Source: Candidatus Auribacterota bacterium
GTDB taxonomy: Bacteria; Auribacterota; UBA6266
Direction: 5' to 3'
DNA: 7,866 nucleotides
NCBI GenBank assembly: GCA_016933315.1
Contig: JAFGBE010000022.1
Location: 1-7,866 of the forward strand
Part shown: piece after piece, positions 1 to 6,116 of the stretch
How positions within the stretch are numbered: the first letter of the stretch is position 1
Layout: each line of letters opens with the position of its first letter
Translations under genes and position numbers: made by a program
The notes under the pieces: model-generated
Databases searched by the model: none
What the model was told of the DNA's origin: nothing
Seen by the model: the letters and a program-made list of their open reading frames with translations, nothing else

Positions 1-1397
1 AATTTCAGGATAAATTATTAAAACTCCGCGGCCAGGGATGGAGGATAGTAAATTATTTTGCCGCGCCGGACAAAAAACAGTCCGTCAGTCTTTTCGCAGT
101 CCTGGCTCATGATGCGAACGGCAAATTAAATATTTTATCCAGCGAGAAAATAGAAAAAGATTTTCCATCGCTGACGCCCGATTGCATTCAGGCACATTTG
201 TTTGAACGTGAAATAGCCGAGCAGTGGAACATTATCCCTGAAAATCATCCATGGTTAAAGCCTGTCCGGCTCCACAGGCCGCAAAACCCAACTGTATTTT
301 TACAGGCTCAGTCGGAAGAAATACATGAAGTGGCCGTGGGTCCGGTTCACGCCGGCATTATTGAACCCGGCCATTTCCGTTTCCAATGCTTCGGAGAAAA
401 AGTATTGAATCTCGAAATATCGCTCGGATATCAGCACCGTGGAATAGAAAAAGCTCTCATCGGAGGGCCCGACCTCAAAACTGTTCATTACATCGAAACA
501 ACCGCGGGAGACACAACCATAGGGCATACGTTGGCATACGTCCAGGCTGTAGAAGCTTTTGCTGACTGCAGCGTCAGCGCAAGAGCCCAGTCATTGAGAG
601 GTATTATGCTTGAGCTGGAACGCCTTGCAAATCACACAGGCGATCTGGGAGCGCTGGCAAACGATATAGGATATCTGCCCACCTCTTCCTACTGCGGACG
701 CATACGCGGTGATTTTCTTAACTTAACCGCGTTAATCTGCGGAAACCGGTTCGGACGGAATATGATATGCCCCGGAGGAGTCCGCTTTGATATCGACAAG
801 GAAAACATCAATGAATTTCTTAAACGGTTGAAAGTCCTATCCGCCGATGTAACTAACGCAGTGGAATTATTGTGGAACACCCCTTCTGTTATGGACCGTT
901 TTGAAGGAACAGGCAAAATCCCGCAAAAAACAGGAGAAGATTTAGGATTAGTGGGAATCCCCGCGCGCGCATGCGGCATAACGCGCGATGTACGTTTTGA
1001 TTTCCCGTACGGCATATACCGCCTTGCCCAATTGCCCGTTTCAACATATAACACCGGCGATGTTTTCGCGAGAGCCTACACAAGGTGGCTTGAGATACAA
1101 AAATCAATCGAGTTTATAAATAATCAGCTTAAATCACTGCCAAAGGGAGAAACAAAAATTTCCTGCGGCTCTTTGGTTCATAACACCATGGTTGTTTCTT
1201 TAACTGAAGGGTGGAGGGGAGAAATCTGTCACACAGCCATAACGGACGAAAAGGGTTCTTTCAAGTGTTATAAGATAGTTGACCCTTCTTTTCATAACTG
1301 GACAGGGCTGGAGATGGCGCTGAGAAACGAGCAGATATCGAATTTCCCTTTATGCAATAAGAGTTTTAATCTTTCTTATTGCGGCCATGACCTGTAA
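1..1397 (+). CDS. Ehr-type (hydrogenase-like) large subunit, NuoC-NuoD fusion, 5' partial
   Basis: The reading frame is open from the left edge (first full codon at base 3), so the gene starts outside the window. A TTG at 198 could be read as a start, but the codons before it encode the end of a NuoC/30-kDa-type domain, including a WRIVNYFAA stretch. From about 198 on, the protein follows HycE/HyfG/NuoD: an ENHPWLKPVR linker, then H-R-G-I-E-K (residues 80-85, counting the TTG as 1), an ELERLANH helix and a C-terminal FPLCNKSFNLSYCG signature. In [NiFe] hydrogenases the first nickel motif is RxCGxC; here it reads ETTAGDTT (A103 and T106 replace Cys). The second, DPCxxC, reads DPSFHN (S364 and N367 replace Cys). 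It should therefore carry no nickel and belong to the energy-converting hydrogenase-related (Ehr) complexes, acting at the cytoplasmic face of a membrane ion pump. Its physiological electron partner cannot be told from this sequence. The next gene, its small-subunit partner, starts 15 bases later. Confidence 0.9.
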   Translation, partial: FQDKLLKLRGQGWRIVNYFAAPDKKQSVSLFAVLAHDANGKLNILSSEKIEKDFPSLTPDCIQAHLFEREIAEQWNIIPENHPWLKPVRLHRPQNPTVFLQAQSEEIHEVAVGPVHAGIIEPGHFRFQCFGEKVLNLEISLGYQHRGIEKALIGGPDLKTVHYIETTAGDTTIGHTLAYVQAVEAFADCSVSARAQSLRGIMLELERLANHTGDLGALANDIGYLPTSSYCGRIRGDFLNLTALICGNRFGRNMICPGGVRFDIDKENINEFLKRLKVLSADVTNAVELLWNTPSVMDRFEGTGKIPQKTGEDLGLVGIPARACGITRDVRFDFPYGIYRLAQLPVSTYNTGDVFARAYTRWLEIQKSIEFINNQLKSLPKGETKISCGSLVHNTMVVSLTEGWRGEICHTAITDEKGSFKCYKIVDPSFHNWTGLEMALRNEQISNFPLCNKSFNLSYCGHDL

Positions 1398-1412
1398 CAG
1401 AAAAGGAATAAT

Positions 1413-2168
1413 ATGTTAAAAGAAATTTCAGCCCGTATAAAACAGGGTTATAAAACATCAAGGTTCCCCCGTGAAAAACCGGTCTTGCCTGGCCGCTTCA
1501 GGGGGTGCCCTGTCATCAATAATTCAAAGTTCGAAAACGGGGAAAAAATTCATGACAACATCTGCCCGACCGGAGCATTATCTTGCAAAAAGGAATGTTC
1601 TGTCGATCTGGCAAAGTGTATTTTCTGCGGAGCATGTGAGTCGGATTGCGCAAAAGGGCCTATTTCATTTTCCAATAACCACAGCCTTGCCGCGTCAAGG
1701 AAAGAGGATTTATTGGTAACCGGCAACCGGCCGTCACGCGCTACCGTCACGCAATATGAAAAATGCAAGGCTTTCGGCAAATCTCTCAAGCTTCGGCAGG
1801 TAAGCGCGGGCGGATGCAACGCATGCGAACTGGATACGAATGTTTTGACAACTCTGTTTTTTGATCTATCACGATTCGGCGTTCAGTTTGTAGCGTCGCC
1901 GCGCCATGCCGACGGCCTGCTCGTAACAGGGCCCGTCACAAAAAATATGGAATACGCTTTAAAGAAAACATACGATGCCATACCCGAACCTAAATTAGTA
2001 ATCGCTGTGGGGGCTTGCTCGTTATCAGGAGGAATATACCGGGATCATCCGGAAACATGCGATGGAGTTGATACTATCATCCCTGTTGACCTATACATTC
2101 CCGGCTGCCCTCCCCACCCCATTACAATCCTGGACGGAATCTTGCGCCTGCTCGGTAAAATAAAATAA
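1413..2168 (+). CDS. Ehr-type small subunit: ferredoxin domain fused to NuoB/HycG-like domain
   Basis: The 251-residue protein has two parts. Residues about 25-90 are ferredoxin-like, with one full C69-x2-C72-x2-C75-x3-C79 run. C51 sits in a CPTGAL context, which in ferredoxins supplies the fourth ligand to the cluster held by the first three Cys of the other motif. The matching CxxCxxC of the first motif is missing (only C32 is nearby), so I expect one [4Fe-4S] cluster, not two. Residues about 128-250 are the 20-kDa NuoB/HycG/HyfI fold: GGCNACE (C135, C138), VGACS (C202) and PGCPPHP (C232) supply the four proximal-cluster ligands. The CxxC is hydrogenase-like rather than the paired CC of complex I NuoB. 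The protein would pass electrons between a soluble donor and the neighbouring large subunit. The fusion corresponds to HyfH/HycF plus HyfI/HycG in one chain. The ATG at 1413 has AAGGA at 1403-1407, 5 bases upstream. Confidence 0.9.
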   Translation: MLKEISARIKQGYKTSRFPREKPVLPGRFRGCPVINNSKFENGEKIHDNICPTGALSCKKECSVDLAKCIFCGACESDCAKGPISFSNNHSLAASRKEDLLVTGNRPSRATVTQYEKCKAFGKSLKLRQVSAGGCNACELDTNVLTTLFFDLSRFGVQFVASPRHADGLLVTGPVTKNMEYALKKTYDAIPEPKLVIAVGACSLSGGIYRDHPETCDGVDTIIPVDLYIPGCPPHPITILDGILRLLGKIK

Positions 2169-2187
2169 CAAAAAAGAAGGAGCTCTT

Positions 2188-3108
2188 ATGATTAACCTTA
2201 AAAAATATATTTTTCCGGAACTTATCCTCCCCGGGCTGGATACGGGAACAAAAGAAGACATTATAAAGGCGATAACGGAGAAGATTTTCGATGTTAAACC
2301 GGATTGCGCCGGAACTGTTTCCAGGGAGACCGCGTATACAGAGCTTATCGCGAGAGAGAGGCTGCAGACCACCGGGCTGGGAGAAGGCATGGCCTTCCCG
2401 CACGCCCGCATAAAGGGATGGGGGCAGTTTGTCATAGCGCTGGGAATAACAAAAAAAGCGGTAGATTTTGCCAGCCTTGACAAAAAGCCGGTCCAATTTA
2501 TCTGCGTTATGATATCTTCCCAGGACGACCACTATATAATCCTTCAGGTGATGTCGGCCATAATGAGGTTTATGAGAGACACGGGGAACATAAAAACCCT
2601 GTTCGGGAAAGATGACAGCGGGAAAATAGCGGAATCACTGAGGAATTACAATCTCGAAACCCAGAAAAGTATTTGCGCCCGCGATATCACAAGGCCCATA
2701 AAATCGTCCGTAACCCTTGAGACAAGCATCGAGGAAGCAACCAGGATTATGCATTTAAACCACCTTGATGTCCTGCCGGTAGTGGATGAAAACAACAACC
2801 TGCGCGGGCAGATCTCATGTTTCGATATATTTACTTACGGCGTACCGGACTTTTTCAAGCAATTACATACGGTTTCCTTCGTCAAAAATCTGGACCCGTT
2901 CGAAAAATATTTCAAGATAAAAAAAGACCTCAAAGTCGAAGCTCTCACTAACAAAAATTGTATAACCGTCGCCGAAGACGCGACTCTGCTGGAGATAGTC
3001 TTTCTGCTTGCGGTAAAAAATAACCAGAAACTTTTTGTCGTAAACCACGGGAAACTCGAAGGCGAGATAGACAGGTTCAGCATTATAGATAAAGTCCTGT
3101 TTTTCTAA
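2188..3108 (+). CDS. PTS IIA (PtsN-like) domain fused to a CBS domain pair, probable regulator of the adjacent permease
   Basis: The 306-residue protein is predicted soluble. Residues about 5-155 are a fructose/nitrogen-type IIA domain: R56 and the TTGLGEGMAFPHARI stretch place the phosphorylatable histidine at H72. Residues about 162-217 and 250-305 are two CBS repeats. CBS1 ends in RGQISCFDIF and keeps the Asp (D213) that normally binds ribose of an adenine nucleotide. CBS2 ends in EGEIDRFSII, with Ser at that position, so nucleotide binding may be one-sided. Between the repeats is a linker of about 35 residues rich in aromatics and Lys (GVPDFFKQLHT region). No IIB, IIC, HPr or EI gene is visible, which argues for regulation rather than sugar uptake. 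The gene lies 19 bases after the Ehr small subunit and 17 before a permease, so control of that permease by phosphorylation state and adenine nucleotides is the natural inference. AAGGAG at 2177-2182 is 5 bases before the ATG. Confidence 0.87.
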   Translation: MINLKKYIFPELILPGLDTGTKEDIIKAITEKIFDVKPDCAGTVSRETAYTELIARERLQTTGLGEGMAFPHARIKGWGQFVIALGITKKAVDFASLDKKPVQFICVMISSQDDHYIILQVMSAIMRFMRDTGNIKTLFGKDDSGKIAESLRNYNLETQKSICARDITRPIKSSVTLETSIEEATRIMHLNHLDVLPVVDENNNLRGQISCFDIFTYGVPDFFKQLHTVSFVKNLDPFEKYFKIKKDLKVEALTNKNCITVAEDATLLEIVFLLAVKNNQKLFVVNHGKLEGEIDRFSIIDKVLFF

Positions 3109-3125
3109 AAATAAAGGATATTCTT

Positions 3126-4439
3126 ATGAATATGATATTTTCAGTTATTATCTTTGCCGTAGTATACATTTTTATCGCATCCGAAAAACTGGAAAAAACC
3201 GTGGTGACGCTTATCGGCGCGTTTTTAATGCTGGCTCTCCATCTTGTCCCTTTCGAGAATGCCATCGCGGCGATAGACCTGAATGTGATCTTCCTGCTTG
3301 TCGGAATGATGACGTGCATTTATATACTGTCAAAGACAGGCTTCTTCGAATGGATGGCAATAATCGTGGCAAAACATTCCAAAGGGGAGCCTATAGTCAT
3401 AATGGTATTATTTCTCGTTATAACCGCGGTTTTTTCCGCGTTTTTAGACAACGTTACAACAATTATCCTGCTGGCTCCCGTGACTATACTTATAGCCGGT
3501 ATTTTAGAGATATCCCCTGTTCCCTTCCTCATTTGTGAGGTCATTGCTTCAAACATCGGCGGAACGGCGACTTTAATCGGAGACCCGCCCAATATACTTA
3601 TCGGGTTACAGGCTAATCTGACTTTCAATGATTTCCTCATTAATTTAACTCCGGTAACAATTATCATCTTTTTGGCTTTTCTCGGCACGGTATATTTTAT
3701 CTTTCGCAAAAAAATCCGTGTTTCCGAAAACGTTAAATCAAGAGTCACCGAAGCTATTCCCCATTTAGCCATAATAGACAGGCCCAATATGATACGGGCC
3801 CTATGGGTATTAGGGTTGATTTTCCTGGGTTTCCTGACCCACGGAATCACCGATATCGAACCGGGCATCATCGCGCTGGGCGGCAGCATGCTTATGATAA
3901 TTGTCTGCAAGTCTGAAATAGATTCGACTTTTATGCGCGTCGAATGGGGAGTCATATTTTTCTTTATCGGGCTTTTTATAATAACCGCGGGGCTTGAATA
4001 TACGGGAGCCATACAACTGGTGGCTCAGGGCGTTATAAACCTTGCCGGCACGAATATGTTCCTTCTATGCATGATAATCCTTATCGGCAGCGCGCTGATA
4101 TCATCCTGCCTGGATAATATACCTTTTGTCATAACCATGATACCTATGGTCAAGCAGTTGATTCTTTATCTGACTGCTTCTTGCGGGCTTACAAGCGACC
4201 CCCAGATACAGGCACAGATAGCCCAGCCGCTATGGTGGTCCCTTGCGCTCGGGGCATGCCTCGGGGGGAACGGCACACTGATAGGCGCGACAGCTAATGT
4301 AGTTATGGCTAAAATCAGCGAAAGGAACAAACATCATATAAGTTTTTTAACTTTTTCGAAGTACGGGTTCCCTTTTATGGCCCAGTCAATCCTGATAAGC
4401 GCGGTCTACCTCTGGCTTAAATATTTTCTCCATCGATAG
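3126..4439 (+). CDS. ArsB/NhaD-family (ion transporter superfamily) permease
   Basis: This 437-residue protein is strongly hydrophobic, with about 11-12 membrane segments and an internal duplication. The first half has SAFLDNVTT (104-112) and ASNIGGTATLIGDPPN (141-156). The second repeats the pattern as SSCLDNIPF (326-334) and ACLGGNGTLIGATANVV (377-393). Paired Asp-Asn in a broken helix plus a Gly-rich re-entrant loop is the hallmark of the ArsB/NhaD/P-protein branch of the ion transporter superfamily. Members move arsenite, sodium/protons or organic anions; the substrate here cannot be assigned. Length is normal and both halves look intact. It directly follows the IIA-CBS gene and the Ehr subunit genes, so a cation/proton antiport role linked to membrane energetics is plausible, but is inference. 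AAGGA at 3114-3118 precedes the ATG at 3126; an ATG at 3132 is a less well-spaced alternative. No arsR, arsC or other arsenic genes are nearby. Confidence 0.88.
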   Translation: MNMIFSVIIFAVVYIFIASEKLEKTVVTLIGAFLMLALHLVPFENAIAAIDLNVIFLLVGMMTCIYILSKTGFFEWMAIIVAKHSKGEPIVIMVLFLVITAVFSAFLDNVTTIILLAPVTILIAGILEISPVPFLICEVIASNIGGTATLIGDPPNILIGLQANLTFNDFLINLTPVTIIIFLAFLGTVYFIFRKKIRVSENVKSRVTEAIPHLAIIDRPNMIRALWVLGLIFLGFLTHGITDIEPGIIALGGSMLMIIVCKSEIDSTFMRVEWGVIFFFIGLFIITAGLEYTGAIQLVAQGVINLAGTNMFLLCMIILIGSALISSCLDNIPFVITMIPMVKQLILYLTASCGLTSDPQIQAQIAQPLWWSLALGACLGGNGTLIGATANVVMAKISERNKHHISFLTFSKYGFPFMAQSILISAVYLWLKYFLHR

Positions 4440-4455
4440 GCTGTTATGATATAAT
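4427..4455 (+). promoter_or_regulatory. Predicted extended -10 promoter for the riboswitch-crcB-DUF190 unit
   Basis: A perfect TATAAT at 4450-4455 is preceded by TG at 4447-4448, giving the extended -10 form TGnTATAAT. The -35 position with a 17-base spacer (4427-4432, TCTCCA) is poor, which is common for extended -10 promoters. The expected start of transcription, about 4461-4463, coincides with the first base of the fluoride aptamer at 4465. The element spans the last bases of the permease gene and the gap after it, so the fluoride genes can be transcribed apart from the upstream block. Confidence 0.65.
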
Positions 4456-4464
4456 CCAGTTTCC

Positions 4465-4513
4465 GGCGATGGGGTTCGCCGTTAACCGCCTTAACAGGCT
4501 GATAACTCCTACA
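4465..4513 (+). promoter_or_regulatory. Fluoride riboswitch (crcB motif)
   Basis: The sequence fits the crcB RNA consensus and sits directly before crcB. Stem 1 pairs GGCG (4465-4468) with CGCC (4477-4480). Stem 2 pairs GCCT (4488-4491) with AGGC (4496-4499) around a four-base loop. The pseudoknot pairs GGGGTT (4471-4476) with AACTCC (4504-4509), six pairs with one G-U. The conserved AUG-type joining bases after GGCG and the TGAT (4500-4503) before the final strand are present, and CTCCTAC closes the motif. The aptamer binds a fluoride ion through a magnesium cluster. No U-run terminator lies between it and the start codon, so regulation is probably at translation. Confidence 0.93.
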
Positions 4514-4525
4514 GAACAAAGGAGG
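4506..4525 (+). promoter_or_regulatory. crcB ribosome binding site with overlapping anti-Shine-Dalgarno from the riboswitch
   Basis: The crcB ribosome binding site is a strong AAAGGAGG (4518-4525), 8 bases before the ATG at 4534. The CTCCT at 4506-4510 is perfectly complementary to AGGAG at 4520-4524, with a nine-base loop. Four of those five bases (4506-4509) are also the 3' strand of the aptamer pseudoknot, so the two pairings exclude each other. Fluoride binding should hold CUCC in the pseudoknot and free the ribosome site; without it the CUCCU-AGGAG hairpin should block initiation. A further ACAGA (4511-4515) / TCTGT (4529-4533) pairing could also enclose the site. Confidence 0.6.
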
Positions 4526-4533
4526 CAATCTGT

Positions 4534-4920
4534 ATGTTAAGGTTTTTCTATGTTGCTGTCGGAGGCGCGCTCGGAGCCATGCTGCGTTATATCGTTTCCG
4601 GCTGGTCACACCGTATTTTCCCAAATATCCTGCCCTGGGGGACACTAATTGTCAATGTATCGGGCTCTCTTATAATCGGAATCTTATGGGCTGTTTTCGA
4701 GGGAACCATTGTTTCACAGAATACCCGGCTCCTGCTCCTGGTGGGAGTCCTCGGTTCTTACACGACTTTCTCCTCTTTTTCGCTGGAAAGCCTCAATTTA
4801 TTCCGTGATAGTGAATACGGATTTTTTTTCCTGAATATTCTGTCTAATCTTGTCCTGGGTCTTGGTTGTGTTTTCGCAGGCTACGTTTTTACACGTTACA
4901 TTTTAAACATCATAAAATAA
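4534..4920 (+). CDS. crcB: Fluoride-specific ion channel/exporter CrcB (FluC)
   Basis: This 128-residue protein has four predicted membrane helices and the full Fluc signature. It has GGALGAMLRY (10-19) with the conserved Arg, PWGTLIVNVSGS (34-45) with the pore Asn N41, and GSYTTFSSFSLE (74-85) with the central break and the two pore-lining phenylalanines F79 and F82. Fluc proteins form dual-topology dimers that let fluoride leave the cytoplasm. Only one crcB copy is seen here, so a homodimer is expected. The fluoride riboswitch just upstream independently supports the function. A DUF190 gene follows after a 15-base gap. Start at ATG 4534 is fixed by AAAGGAGG at 4518-4525 and by homology at the N-terminus. 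Confidence 0.97.
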   Translation: MLRFFYVAVGGALGAMLRYIVSGWSHRIFPNILPWGTLIVNVSGSLIIGILWAVFEGTIVSQNTRLLLLVGVLGSYTTFSSFSLESLNLFRDSEYGFFFLNILSNLVLGLGCVFAGYVFTRYILNIIK

Positions 4921-4935
4921 GAAGGAGTCTATAAG

Positions 4936-5268
4936 ATGAAATTGCCCGAAGAAGGAATGCTGTTAAGGATACTTATAGGTGAAAGCGACAAACATAATGG
5001 GAAACCCCTGTACGAGCAGATAGTTCTGGAAGCGAGGAAACTGGGGCTTGCGGGGGCTACCGTCCTCCGGGGCATCATGGGTTACGGCGCGGACAGCCGG
5101 ATGCATGCGGCAAAAGTTTTAAGGCTCTCGGAAGACCTTCCCATAATAATTGAAATTGTCGATACGGAAGAGAACCTTAATAAGATAATACCTTTTCTAG
5201 ATGAAACAGTGACCGAAGGCTTAATCACTATGGAGAAGGTGAAAGTAATCAAATACAGGCACGCCTGA
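4936..5268 (+). CDS. DUF190 family protein, crcB-associated
   Basis: The 110-residue protein has the DUF190 pattern: an N-terminal strand LLRILIGESDKHNGKPLYE, a helix with LEARKLGLAGATVLRGIMGYG (31-51), and a C-terminal PIIIEIVDTEE...FLDETVTEGLITMEKV section (69-103). Members have a small ferredoxin-like, PII-related fold and often sit next to crcB; no biochemical activity is established as far as I know. It lies 15 bases behind crcB with its own AAGGAG (4922-4927, 8 bases before the ATG), so it is expected in the fluoride-induced transcript. A PII-like sensor or modulator of the channel is a reasonable but untested idea. Nothing suggests damage or truncation. Confidence 0.9.
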   Translation: MKLPEEGMLLRILIGESDKHNGKPLYEQIVLEARKLGLAGATVLRGIMGYGADSRMHAAKVLRLSEDLPIIIEIVDTEENLNKIIPFLDETVTEGLITMEKVKVIKYRHA

Positions 5269-5296
5269 AGCCGCCGATTAGGCGACGGGGCCCTCA

Positions 5297-6013
5297 TCAA
5301 AAACAGGATTTGCTGCCGCCGACGTCTATATCAATAAAATCTTTGCCGTATTCTTCTCTGAATATCCTTTTGGTTTCTTCCCCGGAACAGTGGGTGGGGC
5401 CGGCTTTCTTCACGCCAAGCTTCCTGAATTCGCCCGCGATGTTTTTTATTGTTTCCCCGTTTTCATCAAGCAGGTGGAAACCGCCCAGCGCGGAATAGAT
5501 GTCTTCTTGAGGAAAAAGGCTTTTCGCCTTTTTAATCATTTTGATTATTCCGGGGTGCGCGCAGCCGGTGATTACAGAGATGCCACGGGCTGTTTTTAAG
5601 ATGAGAGCCTGCTCGGGCATATAGCAGCCCTTATACTTTCCTTCTATTTCCCCAGTCACAAAAATATCTTTATCCACTTCCGTTAGGGTTTTCGCTTCAA
5701 CAGGCGCGCCGCCTGATTTTTTAACCTTCGCCTTAAACTCATCGCTGAAACCGGGGCAAATATAGACTTTAATCCCCTTTTTCTCCCCAAGCAGCTCCCA
5801 GAGGCCGCCGATATGGTCCCAGTGCTCATGGGAAATAACAACCGTTTTTATTTTGCTGATATCCACATCCAGCAGCCTGATATTATCCAGAAGCCACGCG
5901 CCATCCTCCCCCGTATCAAATAATACTGTTTCATTAATGAGAAAAGAAACTCCCCATCCCACGCGCAGTTTTTTATTTTTGCTTTCTTTGTCGAAAAGGA
6001 TTTTTACGTTCAT
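5297..6013 (-). CDS. Metallo-beta-lactamase-fold hydrolase, COG1237 / dihydropterin synthase-like type
   Basis: The 238-residue protein has a GWGVSFLI N-terminal strand, LFDTGEDG (31-38) and the metal motif SHEHWDH (61-67: H62, H64, D66, H67). Further ligands or family marks are TGCAHPG (149-155), GGFHLL (177-182) and a PTHCSG (206-211) near the C-terminus. This arrangement is that of the COG1237 branch, which includes proteins annotated as 7,8-dihydropterin-6-methyl-4-(ribofuranosyl)aminobenzene-5'-phosphate synthase. That name is usually carried over by homology and should not be taken as proven here. No signal peptide is seen, so it is cytoplasmic. It ends 28 bases from the DUF190 stop (convergent) and is divergent from the lipoprotein gene. 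GAGGTG at 6023-6018 is 4 bases before the ATG at 6013-6011. Confidence 0.88.
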   Translation of the reverse strand: MNVKILFDKESKNKKLRVGWGVSFLINETVLFDTGEDGAWLLDNIRLLDVDISKIKTVVISHEHWDHIGGLWELLGEKKGIKVYICPGFSDEFKAKVKKSGGAPVEAKTLTEVDKDIFVTGEIEGKYKGCYMPEQALILKTARGISVITGCAHPGIIKMIKKAKSLFPQEDIYSALGGFHLLDENGETIKNIAGEFRKLGVKKAGPTHCSGEETKRIFREEYGKDFIDIDVGGSKSCF

Positions 6014-6116
6014 CTTACACCTCTTTTAATATACTTGAAAATCACCCCTGCCGGCACTACTATATTAATACTATATCAATTTTTGAAAATAACATCGCGT
6101 TTAAACCGGAGAATCA
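6014..6116. promoter_or_regulatory. Divergent promoter region between the MBL-fold and alpha/beta-hydrolase genes
   Basis: The 103-base AT-rich gap must hold both promoters. For the + strand, TTGAAA (6035-6040), a 17-base spacer and TACTAT (6058-6063) form a good sigma70-like pair; transcripts would start near 6070. For the - strand only a weaker pair is visible: TTTTCA (6089-6084), 16 bases, TAATAT (6067-6062). The two would overlap and could compete. ACTATAT occurs twice, at 6059-6065 and 6070-6076, spaced 11 bases apart, one helical turn. This could be an operator but may be chance in AT-rich DNA. Confidence 0.45.

Noticed and set aside
198..200. TTG as the true start of the large subunit
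   Set aside because: The frame is open to the left edge and the preceding 65 codons encode a NuoC-like domain end with natural residue composition, so the gene begins outside the window.
689..1107. - strand open frames inside the large subunit gene
   Set aside because: They lie opposite conserved hydrogenase-family sequence, lack ribosome binding sites and give low-complexity basic products.
504..1298. Functional [NiFe] hydrogenase
   Set aside because: All four nickel-binding cysteine positions are substituted, so hydrogen chemistry at a NiFe centre is not expected.
2122..2532. - strand frames spanning the small-subunit/IIA-CBS junction
   Set aside because: They overlap two well-supported + strand genes and the junction ribosome binding site, and have no domain content.
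3320..4012. Long - strand open frame (230 codons) inside the permease gene
   Set aside because: It is antisense to strongly conserved transporter motifs and its product shows no recognisable domain; it is a by-product of the codon use of the permease.
3126..4439. Arsenite pump (arsB) assignment
   Set aside because: The family match is to the broad ArsB/NhaD group; no arsenic-resistance neighbours are present, so a specific gene name is not justified.
5262..5296. Possible rho-independent terminator between DUF190 and the MBL-fold gene
   Set aside because: CGCC (5272-5275) and GGCG (5281-5284) can form only a 4-bp stem and no T-run follows on either strand; the nearby GGGCCC palindrome does not help.
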